Shown: positions 43,202 to 52,180 of the stretch, one piece after another
Layout: each line of letters opens with the position of its first letter
How positions within the stretch are numbered: position 1 is the stretch's first letter
DNA from: Mycobacterium yunnanensis
Lineage (GTDB): Bacteria > Actinomycetota > Actinomycetes > Mycobacteriales > Mycobacteriaceae
Length of the DNA: 64,000 nucleotides
Assembly: GCF_025823185.1 (NCBI RefSeq)
Contig: NZ_JACKVK010000013.1
Coordinates: 535,151-599,150, forward strand
Direction of reading: 5' to 3'
The notes under the pieces: generated by a model
Databases searched by the model: none
What the model was told of the DNA's origin: nothing
Seen by the model: the letters and a program-made list of their open reading frames with translations, nothing else
Made by a program: the position numbers and the translations under genes

Positions 43202-43328
43202 TGCGCTCAAGCTGATTTCAACGGCACCCCGCGTACACCCCCGACTCACCCGTGACGCCCCCCGCGGTAGCTTGTCCTGATCGACCGACGAATCGGACCG
43301 CTGCAACACACGAAGGACCCCATACCGA

Positions 43329-44345
43329 ATGTCAATCTCATCGCTGCCGATCGTCGACCTGTCTCTGGCGGAGGATCCCAGCACCGCAGAGCAGTTCCGC
43401 GCCACCCTGCGCGACGCCACCCACGACGTCGGTTTCTTCTACCTGATCGGCCACGGCGTCGACCCGACCTCGTGCGCTCGGGTCACCGACGTCGCGCGTG
43501 ACTTCTTCGCACTGCCAGACGAGGAGAAGCTTGCCGTCGAGAACGTGCACAGCCCGCACTTCCGCGGCTACACCCGACTGGGCGGAGAACTGACCGGGGG
43601 TACGCCAGATTGGCGGGAGGTCATCGACATCGGACCCGATCGTGACCCCGTCACGCCGTTCGACGACGCGGCGCCGTGGGAGATTCTCGAGGGCCCAAAC
43701 CTGTGGCCGGCGTCCCTTCCGGAACTGAAGAGCGTCATGACGGAGTGGAACACGAAGCTCACCGACGTGGCCATGCGTCTGCTTCGTCAATGGGCGCTTG
43801 CCCTAGGTCAGGAACCCGACGTCTTCGACGCGGCATTCGCCGAGAACCCGTCGACGCTGATCAAGGTGGTGCGCTATCCCGCACGCCACGATGAGTCCGC
43901 GAGTCAGGGCGTCGGCGGCCACAAGGACTCCGGTGTGCTGACCCTCCTGTTCGTCGAACCCGGTCGAGGCGGGCTGCAAGTCGAACACGACGGCCAATGG
44001 GTCGACGCTGATCCGGTCGACGGTGCGTTGATCGTCAACATCGGCGAGCTGCTGGAATTCGCCACCTCCGGCTATCTCAAGGCGACGGTGCACCGGGTGG
44101 TCTCACCGCACGACGGCCGCGACCGAATCTCCATTCCCTTCTTCTTCAATCCGGCGCTGTCGGCCCGGATTCCGCGACTGGAGCTGCCCGCCGAGCTCGC
44201 AGCTCGCGCGGCGGGTGTCACCGAGGACGTGGGCAACGCGATTCACGACACCTACGGCGCCAACGCCCTCAAGAGCCGCCTGCGAGCGCACCCGGACGTC
44301 GCCGCCATCCACCATCCCGACCTGATCGGGCCGTCTCAGAAGTAG
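43329..44345 (+). CDS. 2-oxoglutarate/Fe(II)-dependent dioxygenase, isopenicillin-N-synthase family
   Basis: This 338-residue protein has the DIOX_N domain (LPIVDLSLAEDP...VGFFYLIGHGVD) followed by the 2OG-Fe(II) core. Metal ligands are His198 and Asp200 in GGHKDSGVLTLL and His255 in ATVHRVVSP; Arg266 and Ser268 in RISIPFFFNP would bind 2-oxoglutarate. It hydroxylates or desaturates an unknown small molecule. It is divergent from metNIQ and its 3' end overlaps the convergent DszC/SfnB-type gene by 10 nt. It is not the TauD family, despite the sulfur setting. Confidence 0.85.
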   Translation: MSISSLPIVDLSLAEDPSTAEQFRATLRDATHDVGFFYLIGHGVDPTSCARVTDVARDFFALPDEEKLAVENVHSPHFRGYTRLGGELTGGTPDWREVIDIGPDRDPVTPFDDAAPWEILEGPNLWPASLPELKSVMTEWNTKLTDVAMRLLRQWALALGQEPDVFDAAFAENPSTLIKVVRYPARHDESASQGVGGHKDSGVLTLLFVEPGRGGLQVEHDGQWVDADPVDGALIVNIGELLEFATSGYLKATVHRVVSPHDGRDRISIPFFFNPALSARIPRLELPAELAARAAGVTEDVGNAIHDTYGANALKSRLRAHPDVAAIHHPDLIGPSQK

Positions 44346-45553
44346 CCGCTGCCGGGCAGTTTCGTCCCGCGGGTGTAGTACGCGCCGATCGCCTGAGCCT
44401 TGTAACTGGTGGGATTGTGCGACGCCAGCGTCCTAATGTTGCGCCAGTGCCGGTCGAGGAGATGTGCCTGCCGCACCACCGAAGCGCCGCCGACGTCGAA
44501 GATCTGTGAGGCCGACTTCTGGGCGAGTGCGTCCACCACCACCTTGGCCGTCGCCGCCTGCAGGGACGCCTCGTGGGCAAGCTCCAGGTTGGGATCGGTG
44601 CCCGCCACGTCGGCGTCGTATGCGGCCGCCAACGCATCGGCGGCAGCCAGCACCGTTGCCTCGCCGGCGAACGCGGCGCTCGCGATCTCACCGATGTCAC
44701 GTTGCAGCAGTGGGTCATCGGGTGCCGACGGGTTGGGCGCCCACGCGAAGCTGCGCGACCTCTGGTGGACGTGGGCGACCGCGTCGGCACGCAGCGCGTG
44801 CAGCACGCCCACCTCGAGGGCGGTCACGTAGAGCTGGAAGAACGCGCCCGAGTGATACAACGCAGGTGGCTCGGTGTCGGCGTCCGGCGGCGCAAATTGC
44901 AGCGTCTCGTCGGCCGTGACGGCCACGTCGTCGAACGTCGCGGTTCCGGTGCCGGTGGCGCGCTGACCGAACCCGTCCCAATCGTCGAGAACGGTGACGC
45001 CGTCACGGTCAGTGGGTATCAGCACGATGACCGTCGCACCTTCGGGATTGCTCGCGAGCACCTCGGCGTAATCGGCGTAGAGAGTTCCGGTGGTGAAGTA
45101 CTTGCGGCCGTTGAGCCGGTATCCGTCACCGTCGGGGGTGAGAGTGGTCTGCCAGGTGAAACTGCCTGCGGGTGTCGAGCCCAGTTCGGTCGACGCGTTG
45201 CCGACGATCTTCCCACTGAGTGCCAGCTCGACGGCTCGCTCACGCTCGGGGGAACCCAGACGGAGTCGCTCCTCGACGTGGGCGAAGTGACCACGAAGGA
45301 TGTGGGCGACGTTGACGTCGGCGGTGGCCAGAGCGATCACGACGGCGAACAATTCGCGCAGGCTCGCTCCCCCGCCGCCGTCCGCGGTGGGGATTCGCAG
45401 TGCGCCAAGTCCGTACTCACGCACGAGGTCGACGGCCGCGAAGGGGCGCTCGCCGGTGCGCTCACGCTCGAGGGCGCCCTCGCCGATGGCCGCGAGCAAC
45501 TGGGCGAGGCGTTCAGAGCCCACGGTGACGGTGTGGGGTTCGGTGGTAGTCAT
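44336..45553 (-). CDS. DszC/SfnB-type acyl-CoA-dehydrogenase-fold monooxygenase
   Basis: This 405-residue protein has IPTADGGGGASLRELFAVVIA, RKYFTTGTLYADYAEV, DGFGQRATGTGTATFDDV and C-terminal DRHWRNIRTLASHNPTSYK. It is the third member of this branch in the window and is close in layout to the 3924 protein. FMNH2-dependent sulfoxidation or desulfonation is the likely chemistry. ATG at 45553 overlaps the upstream LLM stop (ATGA). Confidence 0.85.
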   Translation of the reverse strand: MTTTEPHTVTVGSERLAQLLAAIGEGALERERTGERPFAAVDLVREYGLGALRIPTADGGGGASLRELFAVVIALATADVNVAHILRGHFAHVEERLRLGSPERERAVELALSGKIVGNASTELGSTPAGSFTWQTTLTPDGDGYRLNGRKYFTTGTLYADYAEVLASNPEGATVIVLIPTDRDGVTVLDDWDGFGQRATGTGTATFDDVAVTADETLQFAPPDADTEPPALYHSGAFFQLYVTALEVGVLHALRADAVAHVHQRSRSFAWAPNPSAPDDPLLQRDIGEIASAAFAGEATVLAAADALAAAYDADVAGTDPNLELAHEASLQAATAKVVVDALAQKSASQIFDVGGASVVRQAHLLDRHWRNIRTLASHNPTSYKAQAIGAYYTRGTKLPGSGYF

Positions 45554-46920
45554 CGGGTGACCTCCTGGTTGACGCGACGGTATCCCGCCGCTCTGTGTGT
45601 TTCGGGCAGGCGAGCCCCTCGGCCGAATAGCTTGTGCCGCAACGTGCCCTCGGCATAGGAGGTCTTGTATGCACCACGGCGCTGCAGCTCGGGTACGACG
45701 TGGTCGACGAAGTCGACGAACGAGCCAGGGGTGATGACATTGGTGAGGTTGAACCCGTCGACGTCGGTCTCCTCCACCCAGGCCTGCATGTCGTCGGCCA
45801 CCTGGGCAGGCCCTCCGACGGTGAAACCGCCCTCGGCGTCGATTGCATGCGCGTCGACGAAGTCACGCAGGGTCCACTGGCCCTGACCGAACATCTGCAC
45901 CGAAGACTTCAGGAATTCGTTGTCGGTGACCGCTACGGGATCGTCCAGGTCGAACTGGGACAGGTCGGTACCCAGCCAACCGGACCACAAGGCAAGCGCC
46001 CCAATGGGGTCGACGTACTGCCGGAAGTCCGCGTACCTGGCTTGGGCGGCCGCGTCGTCCGCGCCGGTCACCACGACGTGGCCGTTGACGATCTTCACGT
46101 CGTAGGGGTCACGACCGGCGTCGGAGGCCCGGGTGCGAATGTCGGCAACCGCTTCCTTGAGCACTGCCTTGGTCGGCGCGCCGATGAAGATCACCTCGGC
46201 GTTCTCGGCGCCGAACTGCCGACCGCGGTGGGAGGCGCCCGCCTGATAGAGCACCGGGGTGCGTTGCGAGGACGGTTCCGACAGGTGAATGCCCGGCACC
46301 CGAAAGTGCTTGCCTTCATGACTGATCGGATGCACCTTGGTGGGGTCTGCGTATTCGGCACGACGTGGGTCGGTGCCCACCGCGTCGTCGTCCCACGAGC
46401 CCTCCCACAGCTTGTAGAGCACCTCGGTGTATTCATCGGCGATGTCGTAACGGTCGGCATGTGGAGTGATGGCGTCCAACCCGTGGTTGCGCGCCGCACT
46501 CTCCAGGTAGCCGGTGACGATGTTCCAACCGACGCGCCCCTTCGTCAGATGATCCAACGTCGACATCCGGCGCGCGAACGAGTACGGATGTTCGAACGAG
46601 GTGGCGGCGGTGATCCCAAAGCCCAGGTGTTCGGTAACGGTCGCCATCGCGGGTACGACGAGCAGCGGATCATTCACGGGCACTTGAGCACCCGAGCGCA
46701 GGGCCGCTTCCGGACTACCGCCGTAGACGTCGTATACGCCAAGGACGTCGGCGATGAACAGTCCGTCGAACAGCCCGCGTTCGAGCAGTCTGGCCAGGTC
46801 CAGCCAGTAGTCGACGTCCTTGTACCGCGCGGCCTGCGACTCCGGATGCCGCCAGGTGCCCGCCACGATGTGGGACACACAGTTCATGTCGAACGCGTTC
46901 AGCGTGATCTGGCGGGTCAC
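45550..46920 (-). CDS. NtaA/SnaA/DszA/SoxA-family LLM monooxygenase
   Basis: This 456-residue protein starts with LNAFDMNCVSHIVAGTWRHP and has FDGLFIADVLGVYDVY, SFEHPYSFARRMSTLDHLT, KGRVGWNIVTG, LYQAGASHRGRQFGAENAE and VGGPAQVADDMQAWV. It belongs to the SnaA/SoxA-like subgroup with the 32371, 37630 and 56339 proteins. GTG at 46920 overlaps the fused ATPase stop, so oxygenase and transporter form one operon. Confidence 0.86.
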   Translation of the reverse strand: MTRQITLNAFDMNCVSHIVAGTWRHPESQAARYKDVDYWLDLARLLERGLFDGLFIADVLGVYDVYGGSPEAALRSGAQVPVNDPLLVVPAMATVTEHLGFGITAATSFEHPYSFARRMSTLDHLTKGRVGWNIVTGYLESAARNHGLDAITPHADRYDIADEYTEVLYKLWEGSWDDDAVGTDPRRAEYADPTKVHPISHEGKHFRVPGIHLSEPSSQRTPVLYQAGASHRGRQFGAENAEVIFIGAPTKAVLKEAVADIRTRASDAGRDPYDVKIVNGHVVVTGADDAAAQARYADFRQYVDPIGALALWSGWLGTDLSQFDLDDPVAVTDNEFLKSSVQMFGQGQWTLRDFVDAHAIDAEGGFTVGGPAQVADDMQAWVEETDVDGFNLTNVITPGSFVDFVDHVVPELQRRGAYKTSYAEGTLRHKLFGRGARLPETHRAAGYRRVNQEVTR

Positions 46921-48557
46921 GACGGGCCTCCGAGAATGGGTTGGGGTGCGGGCCGTGGCACGCTGGCGACGAGCGCGCGGGTGTACGGGTCACGAGGGTT
47001 GGCGAAGATGTCTGCGGCGCTGCCCGATTCGACGATCCGCCCGTCACGCATCACCAGTACCCGGTCGGCGACGTGATGGACGACGCCGAGGTCGTGGGAA
47101 ATGAAGAGGTAGGACAATCCGAGTCGCCGCTGCAGGTCGGCCAGCAGATCCAGCACCTGGGCCTGAATGGTGACGTCGAGCGCCGAAACTGGTTCGTCAC
47201 AGACGATCAGCGCCGGACCCGGGGCCAACGCTCGGGCGATCGCGACGCGTTGACGCTGCCCACCGGACAGCAGCAGCGGCCGCCGGTCGAGATGCTCCTC
47301 GGCAAGGCCGACGTCGGCGAGCAGGGCCGCGGCGCGCTGGCGCCTCGCCACATCCCCCCGGTGAGTTTCGGGCGGTACGGCATCCTCGACGATGCGTCGG
47401 ACCGTCCACCGAGGGTCGAACGACCCGAGCGGATCCTGGTAGATCACCGAGATCTGTCTGCGTCGCGGTCGTCGTTGCGCCTCGGTCGCCTCCGACCACG
47501 GGGCACTGCGCAGTCGTACGGTGCCTTCGTCGGGCGCCAGCAGCGCCAGCACCAGTTGGGCGGTGGTCGTCTTGCCCGAACCCGATTCGCCGACGATGCC
47601 GAGGGTTTCACCGACTCCGATGGTGAACGACACGTCGTCGACCGCGGTGCGCTCCACGCCGTCGGGACCGCGGAACCGTTTGACGAGGTGCTCGGCCGCC
47701 ACCAGCACCTCGTCCCGTGGCTGATCCACCGGGGTCGGGTCCATATCGGCGGACGGCGCACCCGAGAGTCGGCTGCCCTTGCGGTGTGTTGCCGGTACCG
47801 CATCCAACAGCGTTCGCGTGTAGGGATGGCTTGGCGCCGTGAGCACGTCGGCCACCGAGCCTTGCTCGACGAATCTGCCGTGGCGCATCACCGCGACCCG
47901 GTCGGCGAGCCTGCTGACCACGGAGAGGTCGTGGCTGATCAGGACGAGACCGGTGCCGCGATCCTTCATCGCGGCCAACAGCTCGAGGATCTGCGCCTGG
48001 ACGGTGACGTCGAGAGCCGTCGTCGGTTCGTCGGCGATGAGCAGCGGCGGGTCGAGCGCGATGGCAGACGCAATCAGCGCCCGCTGGCGCTGCCCGCCGG
48101 AGAGCTCGTGCGGCAGCTGGCGGGCCCGCAGTTCGGGCTCGGGCACACCGACGGTGGCGAGCAGTTCGAGCACTCGCTCGCGACGGCGGGCCCGGCTGCC
48201 GACCCGGTGCAGCCTCAGCGTCTCACCGATCTCGCGACCCACGGTTCGCAGCGGGTCCAGAGACACCAACGCGTCCTGCAGCACGAAGCCGACCTGGCGG
48301 CCCCGTACCCGCCGCCAGTCTCGGTCCCGGTTGCCGAGCACCGACTTCCCCTGCAGCTCGAGGGTCGTGGCCGCAACGTCGGCACCGTCTCCGGCCAGAC
48401 CGAGCAGAGTGCGGGCGGTGACGCTCTTCCCGGATCCCGATTCGCCGACGATGGCGAAGCATTCGCCTGGAGCCACCTCGAACGACACCCCGCCAACCAC
48501 CGGTTCGCCGCCGAAGGCGACGGTGAGATCGTCGACCCGCAACACGGGTGTACTCAT
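46917..48557 (-). CDS. Fused two-domain ABC ATPase of the Dpp/Opp class
   Basis: This 546-residue protein has two ATPase domains. Domain 1 has Walker A GESGSGKS at 38-45 and signature LSGGQRQRALIASAIAL; domain 2 from about 280 has GESGSGKTT and LSGGQRQRVAIARAL. It is the second DppDF-like fusion in the window. ATG at 48557 overlaps the permease stop (ATGA), which sets the start. Confidence 0.9.
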   Translation of the reverse strand: MSTPVLRVDDLTVAFGGEPVVGGVSFEVAPGECFAIVGESGSGKSVTARTLLGLAGDGADVAATTLELQGKSVLGNRDRDWRRVRGRQVGFVLQDALVSLDPLRTVGREIGETLRLHRVGSRARRRERVLELLATVGVPEPELRARQLPHELSGGQRQRALIASAIALDPPLLIADEPTTALDVTVQAQILELLAAMKDRGTGLVLISHDLSVVSRLADRVAVMRHGRFVEQGSVADVLTAPSHPYTRTLLDAVPATHRKGSRLSGAPSADMDPTPVDQPRDEVLVAAEHLVKRFRGPDGVERTAVDDVSFTIGVGETLGIVGESGSGKTTTAQLVLALLAPDEGTVRLRSAPWSEATEAQRRPRRRQISVIYQDPLGSFDPRWTVRRIVEDAVPPETHRGDVARRQRAAALLADVGLAEEHLDRRPLLLSGGQRQRVAIARALAPGPALIVCDEPVSALDVTIQAQVLDLLADLQRRLGLSYLFISHDLGVVHHVADRVLVMRDGRIVESGSAADIFANPRDPYTRALVASVPRPAPQPILGGPS

Positions 48558-49429
48558 GCCAGCCGTCCTTCGATTCTCTGCTGAAGATGACGGCCGAGGA
48601 CGGTGACGGCCAGCGTGCAGCCGACGATCGCGAGGCCGGGGAACAACTCGAGCCACCAGGCCGTCGACACGAAGTCACGTCCGGCGTCGAGCATCGCGCC
48701 CCATTCCGGTGCGGGTGGCGCGACACCCAGACCGAGGAAGCTCAGCGACGACGCCCATACGATCGATTGCCCGACACCCATCGTGGCGAGCACCACCAGC
48801 GGCCGCATGGCGTTCGGGAAGACGTGCTTGGCGATGATGCGGGTCCGGCTGTGGCCCAACGCCGTTGCCGCATGAACGTAACCCGAGTTGCGTACCGCGA
48901 TGACCTGCCCCCGCACCATCCACGCGTAGCCTGCTGCCGAACCGAGGGCGACGGCCACGATCTCGGTAGCCACCCCAGGCCCGAGCATCGCGATGAAGAT
49001 CAGCGCCAACAGCAGACCGGGCAACGCGAGGACGACCTCCAGGAAACGACTGATCGCCCCGTCGGTGAAACGGCCGCCCAGGCCGGCCGCGAAGCCGAAC
49101 GCGATCGCCGCCACGAGGGCGAACGCCGTCGCCCCGGTGCCGATGAGCAGCGAACTGCGGGCGCCGAACACGACACGGGTGTAGATGTCGCGACCGGAGG
49201 CATCCGTCCCGAACCAATGCTGCAGGGACGGCGCCTGGATGGCTGCCTCGACGTCGGTGTCGAACGGCGACTCGCTCGTGAACGCGGTCGGAGCCACGGC
49301 CCAGGCCAGCACCAGCAGCAGGAATATCGCGGCGAGCCACACCGCCGGTCGAAACCTGCGTCGGCCCTTGGCCTTCGGCGTGGCGTATGCGGTCGGCGCG
49401 ACCAAGCCCTTGGCGACGTCGACGGTCAT
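48554..49429 (-). CDS. DppC-type ABC transporter permease
   Basis: This 291-residue permease has LQHWFGTDASGRDIYTRVVFGAR after the first span, the EAA loop ATALGHSRTRIIAKHVFPN, and SLSFLGLGVAPPAPEWGAML near the end. It follows the DppC pattern. ATG at 49429 overlaps the DppB-type stop; longer upstream frames are out of family. Confidence 0.9.
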   Translation of the reverse strand: MTVDVAKGLVAPTAYATPKAKGRRRFRPAVWLAAIFLLLVLAWAVAPTAFTSESPFDTDVEAAIQAPSLQHWFGTDASGRDIYTRVVFGARSSLLIGTGATAFALVAAIAFGFAAGLGGRFTDGAISRFLEVVLALPGLLLALIFIAMLGPGVATEIVAVALGSAAGYAWMVRGQVIAVRNSGYVHAATALGHSRTRIIAKHVFPNAMRPLVVLATMGVGQSIVWASSLSFLGLGVAPPAPEWGAMLDAGRDFVSTAWWLELFPGLAIVGCTLAVTVLGRHLQQRIEGRLA

Positions 49430-50361
49430 CGTGCGGTGCTCCGCAGTCGGGGGTCGACGCGGCCGAAGGCGAGGTTCACCAGCAGGTTGGCCACGACGTA
49501 CACCGCCGCGACGAACAAGGTCACGCCCACCACGACCGGCATGTCCTGCGACGTGACGGCGTCGACGAGCACCCGACCCAGACCGGGCCGCACGAACACC
49601 GCCTCCACGATCACCGCCGTCGAGAACAACGAGCCAAGGGCCCATCCCGACAACACGAGGCCGGGCAGGACCGCGTGCCGCAGCGCATGCCGCCACCGCA
49701 CCCCGAAGTCACTCATGCCGCGTGCCCGGGCCGAGACCGCGAACGGCTGCTCCATCGCCGAGGAAAATTCGTCGCGCGTCACCTGCCCGAGGAATCCTGC
49801 CAACGGCAGGGCGAGCGTCAACGCGGGCAGTACCAGGCTCTCGGGTCCACCGTCACCGACCACCGGCAACCAATGCAACGTGAAGGCGAACACCACCAGC
49901 AAGACGATGCCCAACCAATATTGCGGCAACGCCGCTAGCAGGGTCTCGAAACCCGATCCAAGTGCCGCGACGGGGCGGCTTCGGTGGGCCGTCAGCAGCG
50001 TCACGACGACCGCGACGAGCCAGGCAGCGACGAGTGCGGTGGCCGTCAGCGTCAGCGTCGAACTGAGATGCTGACCGATGATGTCCGACACCGGCTGCTT
50101 GCGGATGTACGACGTGCCGAGATCGCCGCGCAACAGTCCTCCGAGGTAGTGCAGATACTGCACGACGACCGGCTGGTCGAACCCGTACTGTGCCCGCACC
50201 GCTGCCAATTGCTCCGGGGTGGGCTTCGACCCGGCGCCGCCGAGGATGGTCTGGGCAGGGTCCGTCGGCATCAGCTGCTCGATCACGAACGTCAGCGTGG
50301 CGGCGCCCCACAGCACACCGATCACGCCCGCGAGGCGGATCGCCACCCGCCTCGCCGTCAC
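49426..50361 (-). CDS. DppB-type ABC transporter permease
   Basis: This 311-residue permease has LAGVIGVLWGAATLTFVIEQLMP in the first span, a periplasmic stretch with LAAVRAQYGFDQPVVVQYLHYLGG, and the EAA loop SARARGMSDFGVRWRHALRHA. I prefer GTG 50361, which overlaps the binding-protein stop in the GTGA used throughout this locus, over GTG 50373. Confidence 0.88.
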   Translation of the reverse strand: MTARRVAIRLAGVIGVLWGAATLTFVIEQLMPTDPAQTILGGAGSKPTPEQLAAVRAQYGFDQPVVVQYLHYLGGLLRGDLGTSYIRKQPVSDIIGQHLSSTLTLTATALVAAWLVAVVVTLLTAHRSRPVAALGSGFETLLAALPQYWLGIVLLVVFAFTLHWLPVVGDGGPESLVLPALTLALPLAGFLGQVTRDEFSSAMEQPFAVSARARGMSDFGVRWRHALRHAVLPGLVLSGWALGSLFSTAVIVEAVFVRPGLGRVLVDAVTSQDMPVVVGVTLFVAAVYVVANLLVNLAFGRVDPRLRSTAR

Positions 50362-52019
50362 TTGGCGAGCCACGCGTCGTGGAGGACCGGCTCACCTTCC
50401 GACGGTTCGATCCACACGTCTTGCAGATTCTTCTTCGTGACCAGCCGGGTCGTCGGAGCGTACAACCCGAGGTGATAGGCGTTCTGCGCGACGAGCTGCT
50501 GCACTTGGTCGTAGAGGTGCTTCTGGTCCTCGACGTTCGAGGCTGCGGCGACGGCCTTCAAGGGCGCATCGACGGCCGGATTCGACACCCAGGACATGTT
50601 GTTGCCAGGTGCCAGATTCATCGAGTCGGTGGAGTAGAGCAGGGTGAGCACCAACGGCGTCGGGCTGTTCCAGTACGCACCTGCCAAACCGTCGGTGGCG
50701 TTGCGATCGGTGAACGCCGCGTAGTACTGGTCCTGCGGGATCGGCTTGAGCACGACGTTGAAGCCGATCTCCTTCTCTGCCGCCTGGATGTCCTGGTACA
50801 GCGTCACGTCCGCGGGCGGGGTGTCGCCCGGGTCCGACGAGTAGATCACCGTGGCCGCCAACTGCTTGCCGTCCTTGGTGCGGAACCCGTCCGCGTCACG
50901 CTGGGTCCAGCCCGCGGCGTCGAGGAGCTGATTCGCCTTGGCGGGATCGTGGGAGTAGGCGTCCCGCAAATCCTTGTCCAGGAACGGAGTCGTGGACGTC
51001 AGTGGCCCGGGTTGGTAGTCGAATACCCCGAGGTAGGCACTCTTGACCGACGCCTCGGCATTCGCACCGTGGATGAACGCCTGTCGGACGGAGGTGTCGG
51101 TGAACGGGAAGCGGGTGGTGTTCAGCGCAATCCCGTTCGGCAGGCCGGTGTGGGTGAATTCCTGCAGTGCGAGGTTCGGGTCGGCCTTCAGCGCCGCGTC
51201 CTGCTGCGGCGGTGGGTTGAAGATGACGTCAGCACCTTCGCCCTGGACGGCAGCGAAGCGAACGGACCCGTCTTCGAGGAACTTCCAGGTGACGTGGTCG
51301 AGGTACGCCGGGCCCTGATGCTTGGCGTCGGCGGGGGCTGAGTCGTAATCGGCGTTGCGGTCGAGCTCGACGCTCTGACCGTGAATCCATTCCTTGATGA
51401 CGAACGGGCCCGTGCCGACGGGAGATTGGCAGTTGGCGTCGAGTCCGCGAGCCATGGCCTTGGGCGACTCGATGCCGAAGAACGCCTGCGACAGCACAGG
51501 CAGCAGTGCCGAGTACGGGGACTTCAACTTCAGCTCGAACGTTGCGGGGTCGACAGCGCGAGACGTCTCGTAATAGGGCCGCAGATATCCGGTGTCGGTC
51601 AGCGACTCGGTGGCCGGGTCGAGGATCTGGTCGAAGTTGGCCTTGACGGCGGCCGCGTCGAGCGGGGTGCCGTCGTGAAACTTCACCCCCTGTTTGATCT
51701 TGAAGGTGTAGGTCAGTCCGTCAGGGGAGGTCGTCCACGACTCCGCCAACCAGGGCACCACGGTGCCGTCGCGCTTCTCGGAGACCAGGGAGTCGAGGAA
51801 CTGCCGCGCGACATAGGTCTGCGGCATGTCGCCGTTGTTGTGCGGGTCGAGGCATGTGGGCTCACGGTCGGTGCCGTAGACGATGGAGCCGCCACTGACC
51901 GGCGGGCCGGCGGCGGTGGACGACGTCGCGTGGTCGGATCCCGAACCACAGCCGGCAAGCAGCACGACGAGAGCAAGGGCGGATACGCCGAGGGCACCGG
52001 ACATACGTGAAGCAGACAT
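50358..52019 (-). CDS. Family-5 (dipeptide/oligopeptide-type) substrate-binding lipoprotein
   Basis: This 553-residue protein has a lipobox LAGC after MSASRMSGALGVSALALVV, and the family-5 fold with YGTDREPTCLDPHNNGD, YTFKIKQGVKFHDGTPLDAAAVKANFDQ and VRQAFIHGANAEAS. It is the first gene of the run binding protein, DppB, DppC, DppDF, LLM, DszC-like. ATG at 52019 is chosen from the signal peptide; the frame stays open 39 codons further upstream. Confidence 0.86.
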   Translation of the reverse strand: MSASRMSGALGVSALALVVLLAGCGSGSDHATSSTAAGPPVSGGSIVYGTDREPTCLDPHNNGDMPQTYVARQFLDSLVSEKRDGTVVPWLAESWTTSPDGLTYTFKIKQGVKFHDGTPLDAAAVKANFDQILDPATESLTDTGYLRPYYETSRAVDPATFELKLKSPYSALLPVLSQAFFGIESPKAMARGLDANCQSPVGTGPFVIKEWIHGQSVELDRNADYDSAPADAKHQGPAYLDHVTWKFLEDGSVRFAAVQGEGADVIFNPPPQQDAALKADPNLALQEFTHTGLPNGIALNTTRFPFTDTSVRQAFIHGANAEASVKSAYLGVFDYQPGPLTSTTPFLDKDLRDAYSHDPAKANQLLDAAGWTQRDADGFRTKDGKQLAATVIYSSDPGDTPPADVTLYQDIQAAEKEIGFNVVLKPIPQDQYYAAFTDRNATDGLAGAYWNSPTPLVLTLLYSTDSMNLAPGNNMSWVSNPAVDAPLKAVAAASNVEDQKHLYDQVQQLVAQNAYHLGLYAPTTRLVTKKNLQDVWIEPSEGEPVLHDAWLAK

Positions 52020-52059
52020 CGTCGGTTGATCTTTCGTGAAGTGTCGGGTCGCGCCTCCC

Positions 52060-52073
52060 CGGGCGAACGCCCG
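52060..52073. repeat. 14-bp perfect palindrome in 5' region of binding-protein gene
   Basis: CGGGCGAACGCCCG can fold as a 5-bp GC stem with a GAAC loop in the RNA 41 nt upstream of the binding-protein start. It could be an operator or an RNA hairpin. The run of C before it would give G-rich RNA, not the U-tract of an intrinsic terminator. Confidence 0.35.
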
Positions 52074-52180
52074 CCCCGCGATGGTTCCTCCGCCACCGTG
52101 CCCGATTGGGTTCGAACACGGTAGCGATCGAATCAATGCGATTCTTTGGCGTCACGACCGGACACATTCGCGACCGCTCG

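Noticed and set aside
43036..43328. SAM riboswitch upstream of metNIQ.
   Set aside because: I could not find the conserved SAM-I/IV core in either orientation in this 293-nt region.
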